DNA from: Bordetella bronchialis
GTDB lineage: Bacteria > Pseudomonadota > Gammaproteobacteria > Burkholderiales > Burkholderiaceae_B
DNA: 64,000 nucleotides
Direction of reading: 5' to 3'
Assembly (NCBI RefSeq): GCF_001676705.1
Contig: NZ_CP016170.1
Span: 2,170,001 to 2,234,000 of the forward strand
Positions within the stretch are counted from its first letter, which is position 1. Each line of letters starts with the position of its first letter. The notes beneath the pieces are model-generated. The model had not been told where the DNA came from, made no database searches, and was given only the letters and a program-made list of their open reading frames with translations. Of this stretch, positions 17,327 to 25,972 are shown piece after piece. The position numbers were made by a program, and so were the translations under genes.

Positions 17327-17361
17327 GCAAACGGGGCTGTCATGGCCCTGTTTGCGTTTTT
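17327..17361 (+). terminator. Intrinsic terminator/attenuator between rplT and pheS
   Basis: An 11-bp stem (GCAAACGGGGC with GCCCTGTTTGC, one G-T wobble, 7-base loop) at 17327-17355 is followed by GTTTTT. It sits 27 bases after the rplT stop and 40 bases before pheS. This is the position of the pheST attenuator of enteric bacteria, so it may be a regulated rather than a full stop. Confidence 0.7.
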
Positions 17362-17404
17362 GACGGCTGCTTTCCGCGCCGCGTTTCCTAGGCTGATGCC
17401 ATGA
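17342..17404 (+). CDS. Possible Phe-rich leader peptide upstream of pheS
   Basis: A 20-codon frame reads [20 protein letters not shown] and stops by overlapping the pheS ATG (CCATGA). Four of its 20 codons are Phe, which recalls the phenylalanine-rich pheM leader peptide that controls pheST by attenuation. Against this, the ATG lies in the loop of the terminator hairpin rather than before it, and only a weak GGGG stands as ribosome site. If real it would couple translation to pheS or bring ribosome stalling onto the hairpin. I cannot exclude chance. Confidence 0.3.
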   Translation: MALFAFLTAAFRAAFPRLMP

Positions 17405-18423
17405 CACTGTTGGTCGATGACCTGATCGCTCAGGCGAAAGAACGATTCGCCGCCGCGCCCGACGCCGCCGCGCTGGAAAACGCCAAAGCCCGCTTCCTTG
17501 GCAAGGAAGGCGCGCTGACCGTGCTGCTCAAGGGACTGGCGCAACTGGGGCCGGAAGAAAAGCGCGAAATGGGCGCGCGCGTGAATCGCGCCAAGCAGCA
17601 GATCGAAGAACTGCTGAACCTGCGCCGCGCCGAACTGGCGCAAGCCGAGCTGGACCAGCGCCTGGCGTCCGAAACCATCGACGTCACCCTGGATGGCCGT
17701 GGCCGCGGCGTGGGCGGCATCCATCCCGTGATCCGTACCTGGGAGCGTGTGGAAGCCATCTTCCGCTCCATCGGGTTCGATGTGGCCGACGGCCCCGAGA
17801 TCGAAAACGACTGGACCAATTTCACCGCGCTCAACAACCCGGAAAACCATCCCGCGCGCTCCATGCAGGACACGTTCTACGTGGACATGAAAGACGCCCA
17901 GGGACTGCCGCTGTTGCTGCGCACGCATACCAGCCCGATGCAGGTTCGCTATGCGCGCATGAACAAGCCGCCCATCAAGGTGATCGCGCCGGGCCGGACC
18001 TACCGCGTCGACAGCGACGCCACGCATTCGCCCATGTTCCACCAGGTCGAGGGCCTGTGGATCGCCGAAGACGTGTCCTTCGCCGATCTCAAGGGCGTCT
18101 ACACGGATTTCCTGCGCTGCTTCTTCGAAAGCGACGACCTGGTCGTGCGCTTCCGCCCGTCTTTCTTCCCGTTCACGGAACCGTCGGCGGAAATCGACAT
18201 GATGTTTACCAGCGGCCCCAATCGCGGGCGCTGGCTGGAGATCTCGGGCGCCGGACAGGTACACCCGGTGGTCGTGCGCAACTTCGGACTGGATCCGGAA
18301 CGCTACATCGGCTTCGCCTTCGGCTCCGGCCTGGAGCGCCTGACCATGCTGCGCTACGGCGTCAACGACCTGCGCCAGTTCTACGAAGGCGACCTGCGCT
18401 TCCTGCGCCAGTTCAACGAATAA
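17401..18423 (+). CDS. pheS: Phenylalanine--tRNA ligase alpha subunit
   Basis: A 340-aa class II aminoacyl-tRNA synthetase subunit. It has the N-terminal coiled-coil arm that binds tRNA (about residues 1-95, rich in Lys/Glu/Ala), motif 2 region [20 protein letters not shown], and motif 3 [20 protein letters not shown] near the C-terminus. It forms the alpha2-beta2 enzyme with PheT, encoded 13 bases downstream. Confidence 0.98.
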   Translation: MTLLVDDLIAQAKERFAAAPDAAALENAKARFLGKEGALTVLLKGLAQLGPEEKREMGARVNRAKQQIEELLNLRRAELAQAELDQRLASETIDVTLDGRGRGVGGIHPVIRTWERVEAIFRSIGFDVADGPEIENDWTNFTALNNPENHPARSMQDTFYVDMKDAQGLPLLLRTHTSPMQVRYARMNKPPIKVIAPGRTYRVDSDATHSPMFHQVEGLWIAEDVSFADLKGVYTDFLRCFFESDDLVVRFRPSFFPFTEPSAEIDMMFTSGPNRGRWLEISGAGQVHPVVVRNFGLDPERYIGFAFGSGLERLTMLRYGVNDLRQFYEGDLRFLRQFNE

Positions 18424-18436
18424 CCTACGGCTGATC

Positions 18437-20854
18437 ATGCAATTTCCCGAATCCTGGCTGCGCGCGCTGGTCGATCCCGCCATCGATACCGAAGAACTGG
18501 CGCATCGCCTGACCATGGCGGGTCTGGAAGTCGAAGACCTGCAAACCGCCGCGCCGCCGTTCTCCGGCGTGGTCGTGGCGCACATCGTCGAAATCGCGCC
18601 GCATCCCAACGCGGACAAGCTGCGCGTATGCCAGGTGGACGACGGCTCGGGCCAGCCCCTGCAGATCGTGTGCGGCGCGCCCAATGCGGCGGCGGGGCTG
18701 AAAGTGCCGCTGGCCCGCGTCGGCGCCGAGCTGCCCGGTGAGATCAAGATCGGCAAGGCCAAGATGCGCGGCGTCGAGTCCGCCGGCATGCTGTGTTCGG
18801 CCCGCGAGCTGGGGCTGTCGCAGGATCACGCCGGCCTGCTGGAGCTGCCCGCGGACAGCGCGCCCGGCACTTCGCTGCGCGACCTGCTGGACCTGGACGA
18901 CACCCTCTTCACGCTGAAGCTGACGCCCAACCGGGCGGACTGCCTGTCCATCCTGGGTGTGGGCCGCGAAGTCGCCGCGCTGACCGGCGCGCCCTTGAGT
19001 GTGCCCGCCGTCGAGCCGGTGCGCCCGGCTTTCGATGACGTGCTTTCCGTCGACATCCAGGCGCCCGACCTGTGCGGCCGCTTTGCCGGCCGCATCATCC
19101 GTGGCGTGAACGCCCGTGCCGCCACCCCGCAGTGGATGAAGACCCGCCTGGAGCGGGCGGGGCAGCGTTCGGTGTCGGCGCTGGTGGATATCTCCAACTA
19201 CGTCATGCTCGAACTGGGCCGGCCGACCCACGTGTTCGACCTGGACAAGATTTCCGGCGGGCTGACCGTGCGCTGGGCCCGCGCCGGCGAGTCCCTGAAG
19301 CTGCTGAACGGCCAGGAGATCGCGCTGGACCAGGACGTCGGCGTGATCAGCGCGGGCGACACCGTGGAAAGCCTGGCGGGCATCATGGGCGGCGACGCCA
19401 CCGCCGTGACGCTGGACACCCGCAACATCTACGTCGAGGCGGCCTTCTGGTGGCCCGAGGCCATCGCGGGCCGCGCGCGCCGCTACAAGTTCAGCTCCGA
19501 AGCCAGCCATCGCTTCGAGCGCGGCGTGGACTACGAGAACATTCCCGAGCATCTCGAGATCATCACGCGCCTGATCCTGGACATCTGCGGCGGCGAATGC
19601 GGTCCCATCCAGGACCAGACCGTCAACGTCCCGCGCCGGGAACCCGTCAGCATGCGCCTGTCGCGTTGCGACCGCGTGCTGGGCGTCAATATCCCCCGCG
19701 ACGAGGTCGCGGGTATCTTCACGCGCCTGGGCCTGCGCCACCGCATCGAGGGCGACGTGGCGCTGGTCGAGCCGCCGTCCTACCGTTTCGATCTGGCCAT
19801 CGAGGAAGACCTGATCGAAGAGATCGCGCGCATCCACGGTTTCGAAAGCATCCCCGACCAGCCGCCCATGGCGCTGGCCAAGATGCGCGTGCCGCCCGAG
19901 GCGCGGCGCAGTCCGCATGCCGTGCGCCGCCAGATGGCCGCGCTGGATTACCAGGAAGTGGTCAACTTCAGCTTCGTCGAGGCCGATTGGGAACGCGACT
20001 ACGCGGGCAATGCCGATCCCATCAAGCTGCTGAACCCGATCGCCAGCCAGCTGGCCGTGATGCGTTCCAGCCTGCTGGGTGGACTGGTGGCCAACATCGT
20101 CCACAATGCGAACCGCAAGCAGTCCCGCGTGCGCGTCTTCGAGCTGGGCCGCGTGTTCTATCGCGATGCGTCGATCGCCGATGGCGAACTGGCCGTTGCG
20201 GGCGTGCGGCAGCCGCTGAAACTGGCGGGCGCGGCATGGGGCCCCAGCGTGGAAGAACAATGGGGCACGCCGACGCGACAGGTCGATTTCTATGACGTGA
20301 AGCGCGACGTGCAGGCGCTGTTCGGTGCGCGCGGCGCCGAGCTGCGCTTCCAGGCCGCCCCGCATCCGGCCCTGCATCCCGGCCGCGGCGCCCGCATTTC
20401 ACTGGACGGCCAGCCCATAGGCTGGCTGGGCGAGCTGCACCCGCGCTGGGCGCAGAAGGCGGAACTGGCGCATGCGCCGGTGCTGTTCGAACTGGATGTG
20501 GAGGCGGTGCTGGACGGCCGGCTGCCGCAGGTGCGCGAGCTTTCCCGGCAGCCGGTGGTCGTGCGCGACCTGGCGCTCTGGGTGGATGCCGCGTTGCCCG
20601 CGCAAGCCATGCTCGACACCATCGCGCAGGCCGTCGCCCAGGACCCGAAACTGGCCATCGTGCAGGATGCCCGGCTCTTCGACGTCTGGCGGGAAAAGAC
20701 GCAAGCTGATGATTCTGCTAAAGAAAAAAGCCTTGCTTTCCGCTTCTGGCTACAGGACACTGACGCAACGCTGGACGATGCGCGCGTGTCCGACTGCCTG
20801 GCGCGGCTAAGGGACAGGCTGATCGACGCGCACGGCGCGCGCCTGCGCGCCTGA
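18437..20854 (+). CDS. pheT: Phenylalanine--tRNA ligase beta subunit
   Basis: An 805-aa subunit with the expected order: the tRNA-binding OB-fold ([20 protein letters not shown], about residues 42-61), B3/B4 editing domain, B5, and a C-terminal anticodon-binding ferredoxin-like domain ([15 protein letters not shown] from about 700). The length is normal for the family. The sequence around 20700 (gattctgctaaagaaaaaag) is notably AT-rich inside this GC-rich gene, but the frame is intact and encodes a plausible lysine-rich loop. Confidence 0.98.
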   Translation: MQFPESWLRALVDPAIDTEELAHRLTMAGLEVEDLQTAAPPFSGVVVAHIVEIAPHPNADKLRVCQVDDGSGQPLQIVCGAPNAAAGLKVPLARVGAELPGEIKIGKAKMRGVESAGMLCSARELGLSQDHAGLLELPADSAPGTSLRDLLDLDDTLFTLKLTPNRADCLSILGVGREVAALTGAPLSVPAVEPVRPAFDDVLSVDIQAPDLCGRFAGRIIRGVNARAATPQWMKTRLERAGQRSVSALVDISNYVMLELGRPTHVFDLDKISGGLTVRWARAGESLKLLNGQEIALDQDVGVISAGDTVESLAGIMGGDATAVTLDTRNIYVEAAFWWPEAIAGRARRYKFSSEASHRFERGVDYENIPEHLEIITRLILDICGGECGPIQDQTVNVPRREPVSMRLSRCDRVLGVNIPRDEVAGIFTRLGLRHRIEGDVALVEPPSYRFDLAIEEDLIEEIARIHGFESIPDQPPMALAKMRVPPEARRSPHAVRRQMAALDYQEVVNFSFVEADWERDYAGNADPIKLLNPIASQLAVMRSSLLGGLVANIVHNANRKQSRVRVFELGRVFYRDASIADGELAVAGVRQPLKLAGAAWGPSVEEQWGTPTRQVDFYDVKRDVQALFGARGAELRFQAAPHPALHPGRGARISLDGQPIGWLGELHPRWAQKAELAHAPVLFELDVEAVLDGRLPQVRELSRQPVVVRDLALWVDAALPAQAMLDTIAQAVAQDPKLAIVQDARLFDVWREKTQADDSAKEKSLAFRFWLQDTDATLDDARVSDCLARLRDRLIDAHGARLRA

Positions 20855-20888
20855 TGCGCGCCGGGATAAGAAAAGGGGATTACAAACC

Positions 20889-21215
20889 ATGCTTTCCGAG
20901 CCACGCACATTGACCAAGGCCGAACTCGCGGAACTACTGTTCGAACGGGTGGGTTTGAACAAGCGCGAGGCCAAGGACATTGTCGACACCTTTTTCGAGG
21001 AGATCCGCGATGCCCTGGCCCGCGGAGACTCCGTCAAGCTGTCTGGGTTCGGCAATTTCCAGGTGCGCGACAAACCGCCGCGCCCGGGACGCAATCCCAA
21101 GACCGGCGAGACCATTCCCATCGCCGCCCGCCGCGTGGTGACTTTCCACGCGAGCCAGAAGTTGAAGAGCATCGTCGAAAACACCGCGACGCCCGAACCG
21201 TCGTCGGCCGACTGA
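20889..21215 (+). CDS. ihfA: Integration host factor subunit alpha
   Basis: A 108-aa HU/IHF-family DNA-bending protein. The beta-arm region [20 protein letters not shown] carries the intercalating proline context typical of IHF, and [20 protein letters not shown] is the IhfA-type N-terminus. Position after pheT is the conserved arrangement in proteobacteria. It has an aggggat ribosome site and begins 34 bases after the pheT stop. The C-terminal tail ([10 protein letters not shown]) is slightly longer than in enterics. Confidence 0.97.
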   Translation: MLSEPRTLTKAELAELLFERVGLNKREAKDIVDTFFEEIRDALARGDSVKLSGFGNFQVRDKPPRPGRNPKTGETIPIAARRVVTFHASQKLKSIVENTATPEPSSAD

Positions 21216-21274
21216 GCGCGTCGGCACCTTGATGTGTCTCCGGCCGGAAGGGCCGTGCCGCTAACGTTCCTACC

Positions 21275-21802
21275 ATGACTCGACCAGAACCTGCCGTTGT
21301 CTTGCCCCCGATCCCGGCCAAGCGTTACTTCACCATTGGTGAGGTCAGCGAGCTGTGCGGCGTCAAGCCGCACGTGCTGCGGTACTGGGAACAGGAATTC
21401 ACCCAGCTCAAGCCCGTCAAGCGGCGTGGCAACCGGCGTTACTACCAGCATCACGAAGTGCTGCTGATTCGCCGCATCCGCTCGCTGCTGTATGAACAGG
21501 GCTTCACCATCAGCGGCGCGCGCAACCGCCTGGGCGATACCCGCGAGGCACCGCCGCGCGACCAGGACGCTGCCGTCCGCTTCACGGGCGCCGAGATGCA
21601 GGCCCTGCGCTCGGAATTGCGCGGCGTGTCGGCCGTGCTGGCCGAAGCCTTGAACAGTATCGGGCAGGGCGCTGCGGGCGGTGGAACGCAAGCCGATGTG
21701 GGCGCCGCCGCGCGCGGCGATGCCGGTCCCGCCACGCAGGGCGGGCCGGACCGCATTGAATCGGACAGCACGGGTCCTGTTTCCCCCGGCGGCACGGATT
21801 GA
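21275..21802 (+). CDS. MerR-family transcriptional regulator
   Basis: A 175-aa regulator. The N-terminal HTH reads FTIGEVSELCGVKPHVLRYW at about residues 16-35, followed by the wing with RRGNRRYYQHHEVLLIRRIR. No metal-binding Cys pattern is seen, so it is of the effector-free or unknown type. It follows ihfA here as in many beta- and gammaproteobacteria, where this gene is annotated only as MerR-like. The last 70 residues are rich in Gly, Ala and Pro and probably unstructured. Confidence 0.93.
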   Translation: MTRPEPAVVLPPIPAKRYFTIGEVSELCGVKPHVLRYWEQEFTQLKPVKRRGNRRYYQHHEVLLIRRIRSLLYEQGFTISGARNRLGDTREAPPRDQDAAVRFTGAEMQALRSELRGVSAVLAEALNSIGQGAAGGGTQADVGAAARGDAGPATQGGPDRIESDSTGPVSPGGTD

Positions 21803-21803
21803 G

Positions 21804-21832
21804 TCGCACGGCGTCGCGACATCTGATATACT
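21804..21832 (+). promoter_or_regulatory. Likely promoter of tRNA-Pro
   Basis: A good -10 hexamer TATACT at 21827-21832 ends 10 bases before the tRNA. A poor -35 (TCGCAC, 21804-21809) lies 17 bases upstream. The spacing to the mature tRNA 5' end fits a short leader. Confidence 0.45.
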
Positions 21833-21840
21833 TTCGGTCT

Positions 21841-21919
<79 letters not shown>

Positions 21920-21926
21920 GCAGTTC

Positions 21927-21964
21927 AAAGGGTGTTAGTGATGATCGTCACTAACACCCTTTTC
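21927..21964 (+). terminator. Strong intrinsic terminator after tRNA-Pro
   Basis: A perfect 15-bp inverted repeat (AAAGGGTGTTAGTGA, loop TGATCG, TCACTAACACCCTTT) begins 7 bases after the CCA end and runs into TTTTC. It may also act on the minus strand against the toxin-like gene. Confidence 0.85.
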
Positions 21965-21993
21965 ATTTGTGCTGAGTTTTCATTTGTGCTGAG
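21960..21993 (+). repeat. 17-bp direct tandem duplication
   Basis: The unit TTTTCATTTGTGCTGAG occurs twice back to back (21960-21976 and 21977-21993), directly behind the tRNA terminator. It is AT-richer than its surroundings. Such a duplication can be left by slippage or by a lost insertion. Confidence 0.75.
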
Positions 21994-22062
21994 TTGGCTT
22001 GGGGCGGGTTTGCTTGGGTTCACTTGCCTGGGCCTATTTCGTTTGACCGTATGGTTCGGCCG

Positions 22063-22926
22063 TTATAGCGGCCACGCCGACCACGACTCCGGAAACACGG
22101 TCATGAAGATCACCCAAGGATGCATCAGCACGTTTAGCCAAACCATCCCGCATGAGCGCGGGGTCGCATATCGACTCTGGTCCATGGGTTGACCCAGGCA
22201 GGTCGATCCGGCTGCTCTTATCTTGCGTTCATCATGGGCCGGACAGAAGTCGTCGGTAATCACATTACAACTCGACTGCTTGATGTACGAGTACGTCGCG
22301 ATTTCTTGGGGCGTGAAGTCGTACGCCTGGTCGGTCGCGGGACTGGCCGGTTTGCTGGCATTGCCGTTGGTCCTGGCGCCGGCTGGCTTGATTTCGTTGG
22401 TGCTGCCGTCCCATTGGTATGAGGCGGCATCGATAATCAGGTTCGACGCAATCCCGCCTTTGGCCAGCCACTCTTTCTGGACCTGAAAGGTGGCGTACAG
22501 CGTCCTGGCAGCGGTGACGACGGCGTCGTCGTAATTGCGGTAGCGCGGCGGCGTTTTGTAGATGCTCTCCAACGTAACGTTGGTGCTGTAGAACGAGTCG
22601 TCCGTATAGATCCGATATAACCAATACGTCGAGCCCTGGTTCGCGGACGAGAAAAAATTCAGGAAGCGCAGCGCCTGGTTCATGTCTTCCGTCGTGGCGA
22701 CGAATGCGGAACTCCTGCTGCCTATCGCGGTGGTTTTTCCAGCGACGTGAGCCAGCACGTCATCGTTGTCGCCCCATGGCCGGAAGCCGTTGGCGAAGAT
22801 CTCCGTCGGGGCCCGGGCATCCACCCGGTATACGATTTCAGGCGCCGCCGCGGCCGGGGTACCCAGGCCGTATGCAAGGAAAACCGACTGGACCGCCATC
22901 GCGATCCGGAGTGCAAGCGATCTCAT
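22063..22926 (-). CDS. Pertussis toxin S1-like ADP-ribosyltransferase (secreted A subunit homologue)
   Basis: A 287-aa predicted toxin, from the ATG at 22926 behind aaggaag. Residues 1-28 form a signal peptide ending TPAAAA. The mature N-terminus IVYRVDARAPTEIFANGF continues with RPWGDNDDVLAHVAGK, closely parallel to the S1 segments VYRYDSRPPEDVFQNGF and TAWGNNDNVLDHLTG. Landmarks of mono-ADP-ribosyltransferases are present: Arg34 (S1 Arg9), Trp51, His60 (S1 His35), AFVATT at 74-79 where S1 has AFVSTS, and Gln150-Lys-Glu152 in FQVQKEWLA matching S1 Gln127/Glu129. S1's Cys41 is Thr here; all cysteines of the mature protein lie in the C-terminal 60 residues, which do not resemble S1. No B subunit or ptl genes flank it. 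Host target unknown. Confidence 0.87.
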   Translation of the reverse strand: MRSLALRIAMAVQSVFLAYGLGTPAAAAPEIVYRVDARAPTEIFANGFRPWGDNDDVLAHVAGKTTAIGSRSSAFVATTEDMNQALRFLNFFSSANQGSTYWLYRIYTDDSFYSTNVTLESIYKTPPRYRNYDDAVVTAARTLYATFQVQKEWLAKGGIASNLIIDAASYQWDGSTNEIKPAGARTNGNASKPASPATDQAYDFTPQEIATYSYIKQSSCNVITDDFCPAHDERKIRAAGSTCLGQPMDQSRYATPRSCGMVWLNVLMHPWVIFMTVFPESWSAWPL

Positions 22927-23163
22927 CTTCCTTTCCTTATGACGCCGGACGATGCTGCATGGCTTGTACCGGCTGGCGCGCCGAGCCGCGGTCCCGAAGA
23001 CCGCATCGCCCCGAGAGCCGATTATCGGTGCAGCGCGGGCCGCGTTCGCGGGCCCGCCCGGATCCGCACCGTAATCTTCCGTGACCGGGTCATACCGCGC
23101 CCCGGACAAGGACATGCACACTACTTGCTATGGGCGTGGCATGTTCGTCCCGGGGAGCATCCC
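22927..23163. other. Divergent intergenic region upstream of the S1-like gene
   Basis: These 237 bases separate the S1-like gene from the 66-aa plus-strand gene. The S1-like frame stays open upstream to 23121, but the extra residues lack a signal peptide or ribosome site. No clear promoter, and no repeat of the kind that binds BvgA upstream of ptx, was recognised by eye. Confidence 0.4.
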
Positions 23164-23364
23164 ATGCCCAAAAAGAAAGTCACCGTTACGGAATTGAGCA
23201 GCATCCTGCACGACGAGTTCACCATGGTCGCCGGTGGGAACGTGCCGGCGCCCCCGATCGAGCGGCGCGATGGATGCGATCCGAACTGGAGCGTGCCGGT
23301 GGCGAAGGACTCCGAATTCCGCGCGGCCGTCGAGCGGGTGATGGCCGAGTACGACCTGGCGTGA
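23164..23364 (+). CDS. Hypothetical protein, 66 aa
   Basis: A short protein starting MPKKKVTVTELSSILHDEFT, with ggggag eight bases before the ATG. It is divergent from the S1-like gene. There is no signal peptide or membrane segment; the middle has a proline-rich turn (GGNVPAPPIERRDG) and the C-terminus is a predicted amphipathic helix (EFRAAVERVMAEYDLA). Codon use looks like that of the host. I do not recognise the family. Confidence 0.55.
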   Translation: MPKKKVTVTELSSILHDEFTMVAGGNVPAPPIERRDGCDPNWSVPVAKDSEFRAAVERVMAEYDLA

Positions 23365-23393
23365 TGCCGGGAGGGCAGTTCAAGCGCGTACGT

Positions 23394-23438
23394 GCGGCAC
23401 GGCAGGTCGCGGCACGGCAGGTCGCGGCACGGCAGGTC
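23394..23438 (+). repeat. Three tandem 15-bp units
   Basis: The unit GCGGCACGGCAGGTC is repeated three times exactly. The last unit touches the stop codon of the minus-strand membrane-protein gene. The copy number may vary between strains. Confidence 0.8.
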
Positions 23439-24360
23439 AGTGGCGCACCGCCGCCGTCGCACCGGGCCGCGAGCGCGCGGCGTGGTCCCAGCTTACCGCC
23501 ACGAGAAATCCCAGGATCGCGAATTCCAGGGAGAACTGCCCCATGCTGGCCAGGGCCGTCAGGGCCGGCATCGAGGAATAGACCGCATAGAACACCGCCA
23601 TCAACAGTTGCTTCTTCAGCGCCAGGATCATGAGCATGAAGGCCATCGGACGCGCAAGGCCTTTTGCCGGCAGGGCAGGCGCCGCACAGGCCATGCAGAA
23701 AAGACAGGCCAGCGCCGGTTCGGCGATGAAGGTCAGATACGCCGGCAGCACTACCTTCCATCCGTAGGGCAGTTGGCACCATCCCTCGGTCGGGGCCCAG
23801 TCCTGGAAGCGGACCACCACGGCGCTGTCCAGCCAAGCCGACAAGGACGGCATGGCCAGCGCAAGCGCCAGGCCGAGCACGGCGGCGCCCACGCCGCGCT
23901 GCCACCCATGCGCGAGCCGTGGGCCGGCGCCCGATGCCACCAGCGCGACCACGGCATACGGCGCCAGGCGAGGCAGCGCCGAGATCGCGAAGTATGCCCA
24001 CGCGTGCGGCGCGGAGGCGCAATAGCCGTTCATGAACCAGCCGCGCAGTGTCTCGTTGAGCGTGGAGACCAACAGAAGCAGGATGCCGGCGCGGAACATG
24101 AGGGAGCGCTGGGGAAACCGCTTGTGCAGGCATCGCGCCAGCCACAGCGCGCCCCACATCATCAGCATGGTGTTGATCGCTTCCGGCAGGAAAGCGGTAA
24201 GACGTTCCGACGGATAGGGTACGTGCAGCAACTGCAGCATCGCCGCATGGACGCTCAGGGCCAGGACGGCGGCCAGGCAGAAGCCCAGGGCCAGGGGGCC
24301 GGTCCGCACGCCAGTGAATAGGCCTTGGGCGTCCGGCCCGGTGTCGATCGATGGGTTCAT
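23437..24360 (-). CDS. Polytopic membrane protein, function unknown
   Basis: A 307-aa integral membrane protein with about eight hydrophobic segments, for example PLALGFCLAAVLALSVHAAM near residue 25 and AVLGLALALAMPSLSAWL in the middle. I chose the ATG at 24360 (MNPSIDTGPD) because the upstream extension to 24489 is basic and low in structure. No transporter or enzyme motif is recognised. It stands alone between the S1-like locus and a porin gene, both on its strand but not close enough to suggest an operon. Confidence 0.7.
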   Translation of the reverse strand: MNPSIDTGPDAQGLFTGVRTGPLALGFCLAAVLALSVHAAMLQLLHVPYPSERLTAFLPEAINTMLMMWGALWLARCLHKRFPQRSLMFRAGILLLLVSTLNETLRGWFMNGYCASAPHAWAYFAISALPRLAPYAVVALVASGAGPRLAHGWQRGVGAAVLGLALALAMPSLSAWLDSAVVVRFQDWAPTEGWCQLPYGWKVVLPAYLTFIAEPALACLFCMACAAPALPAKGLARPMAFMLMILALKKQLLMAVFYAVYSSMPALTALASMGQFSLEFAILGFLVAVSWDHAARSRPGATAAVRH

Positions 24361-24539
24361 GTTGTCGCGCTCCGCGTCCGGCCGTGCGGACATCCGCGAA
24401 GTGTGCCTTCGTGGGCGCTGAAGCACCGTTGAATGCCAACCGGCGGTGCGGCCGGACGGCGCGCGTATGGCCCGGCGGCTTCCATCCACGCGAGCGGGCG
24501 CATGGATGGAGCCGCGGACTTCCGGATCGAAACGCTGGC

Positions 24540-25634
24540 CTAGAAAATATGCCGTATGCCAGTGGCCACGCCCAATTGCGTGGAGCCGCTGGCGATCTCC
24601 GCCGTGGACGCATCGTAGACGCGGTTGAAGTCCACCGTCCCGTAAAGCTGGGTGCGCTTGGACAAGGCGTATTCCGCGACGGCGACCAGGGCGTAGCGCT
24701 TGCCTTTGTCACCGTCCTGGATCACGTTCTTGCTGGTGTCGAAATACGCCGCGCCGGTGAAGGTCCAGGACGTGGCCATGGGCTGCCATGTGACGCCGGC
24801 GTAGTAGCCGTTGTCCTTGCGTTCCAGCCCATTGTCCGGAACATCCGCGATACCCATGACGGTATTGACGAATCCGGTTTCGTCGCGGCCGTTGAAGTAG
24901 CCGGCGAACAGCCGCGTATTGTCGAACAGGTGGTAGGCCACGTTCAGGTTCCACACGCGCTGGGTGTAGTCCGAGTTCGTGTCGGCGCGTGTGAGCTGAT
25001 AGCCGCCGCCCAGGGTCAGCGGCCCGGTGGTGTAGGTTAGCGTGCCGCCGTATTGCTGGCCCAGCTTGTGGTCGTCGAAGGAGTCGCCGAAGGCGTACGA
25101 CAGGATCAGGTCGAAGCCGCCCAGCTTGTTGTTGCGATAGCGCACCGAATCGGACGTCCGGCCGCGCGACATGGCCACCGGCAGCCAGGAGTTCTGTTCG
25201 TAGTTGCCGACCGTCAGCGGGTCGAAGGTGTCGCCCAGGATGGTGAACAGCGGCGTGTCCTGGCGTCCCAGCGAGATCGCGCCGGCCTCGCCGCCGTCCA
25301 GGCCGACATAGGACTGGCGGTTGAACATGCGGCTGGGGTCGCTCTGGCTGCCGTTCTGCAGATTGATGCCGCTTTCCAGGCGGAAGAAGGCGGTGTTGCC
25401 GTTGCCCAGGTCTTCGGTGCCTTTCAGGCCCCAGCGGCTGTTGGTGATGGCGCCGTTTTCCATCGAGATCCGGCTATTGTCGGGTTGATAGCCGGGGCCG
25501 GTGCTCAGGTAGCGGACGCTGGCGTCCGCGATGCCATACAGTTGGATATTGGTTTCGGCGGCTTGCGCGGCGGCGCTTGCCGTGGCCGCGATGGCCAGTG
25601 CTATCGCGGTTTGCTTCGACGGGTGTCTACGCAT
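24540..25634 (-). CDS. General outer-membrane porin, Gram-negative betaproteobacterial type
   Basis: A 364-aa trimeric porin of the Neisseria/Burkholderia/Bordetella class. The signal peptide ends ATASAAAQAAE near residue 27. The mature start INIQLYGIADASVRYLS (first residues TN before it) is a typical first beta strand. Internal hallmarks are NSRWGLKGTEDLGNGNTAFF, NRQSYVGLD and SLGRQDTPLF. It ends GVATGIRHIF, with the terminal Phe needed for outer-membrane assembly. The ATG at 25634 was preferred over 25670 because it gives a proper signal sequence. Confidence 0.93.
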   Translation of the reverse strand: MRRHPSKQTAIALAIAATASAAAQAAETNIQLYGIADASVRYLSTGPGYQPDNSRISMENGAITNSRWGLKGTEDLGNGNTAFFRLESGINLQNGSQSDPSRMFNRQSYVGLDGGEAGAISLGRQDTPLFTILGDTFDPLTVGNYEQNSWLPVAMSRGRTSDSVRYRNNKLGGFDLILSYAFGDSFDDHKLGQQYGGTLTYTTGPLTLGGGYQLTRADTNSDYTQRVWNLNVAYHLFDNTRLFAGYFNGRDETGFVNTVMGIADVPDNGLERKDNGYYAGVTWQPMATSWTFTGAAYFDTSKNVIQDGDKGKRYALVAVAEYALSKRTQLYGTVDFNRVYDASTAEIASGSTQLGVATGIRHIF

Positions 25635-25972
25635 CGATGGTGTTCTCCTCTCCCAGTCTGCGGCACACATGGGTGCCGGGCTCCAGAACCGTGGCGTCGT
25701 GCGGCGGATGACCGCGACGCCAGCATTTTTCGTCGCCTACGGACCGGTGGACCTGGGTAGGCGCCGGCCGCGTAGGGGACGCTGCGGGGATAGCGTGCCC
25801 ATTGCATGAAAACTGGGACGAAATCCAAGCAGCCGGCGCAGTATAGGTGAAACGATGTAGTTCACCCTTTAGGGATAGTCCTATTTTGTGCCCTGTGCGA
25901 TGCAAAGGCCTCGAGGCTTTGCGGACGCAATTCAACGCACTGCCGGCCGCGGCGTCGGCCGCCCCGCCGGCA
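25635..25972. other. Porin upstream region
   Basis: 338 bases between the porin start and the stop of the receiver gene. It holds a dyad with an adjacent -10-like hexamer (listed separately) and a short palindrome CCCTTTAGGG. No gene is seen. Confidence 0.5.
25840..25866 (-). promoter_or_regulatory. -10-like hexamer and operator-like dyad upstream of the porin gene
   Basis: On the minus strand TATACT (25840-25845) is flanked directly upstream by the dyad GGTGAA-N9-TTCACC (25846-25866), which covers the place where a -35 would be; no good -35 is present. This layout would suit an activator or repressor site. The start of transcription would leave a leader of about 200 bases. Confidence 0.35.

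Noticed and set aside
18425..20377. A 650-codon minus-strand frame over pheT
   Set aside because: A shadow of pheT with no recognisable motif.
23394..23438. A regulatory array or CRISPR
   Set aside because: Three contiguous 15-bp units; simple slippage explains them.
21920..24500. A B-subunit gene next to the S1-like toxin gene
   Set aside because: The 66-aa protein has no signal peptide or OB-fold length, and the other neighbours are membrane proteins and a porin.
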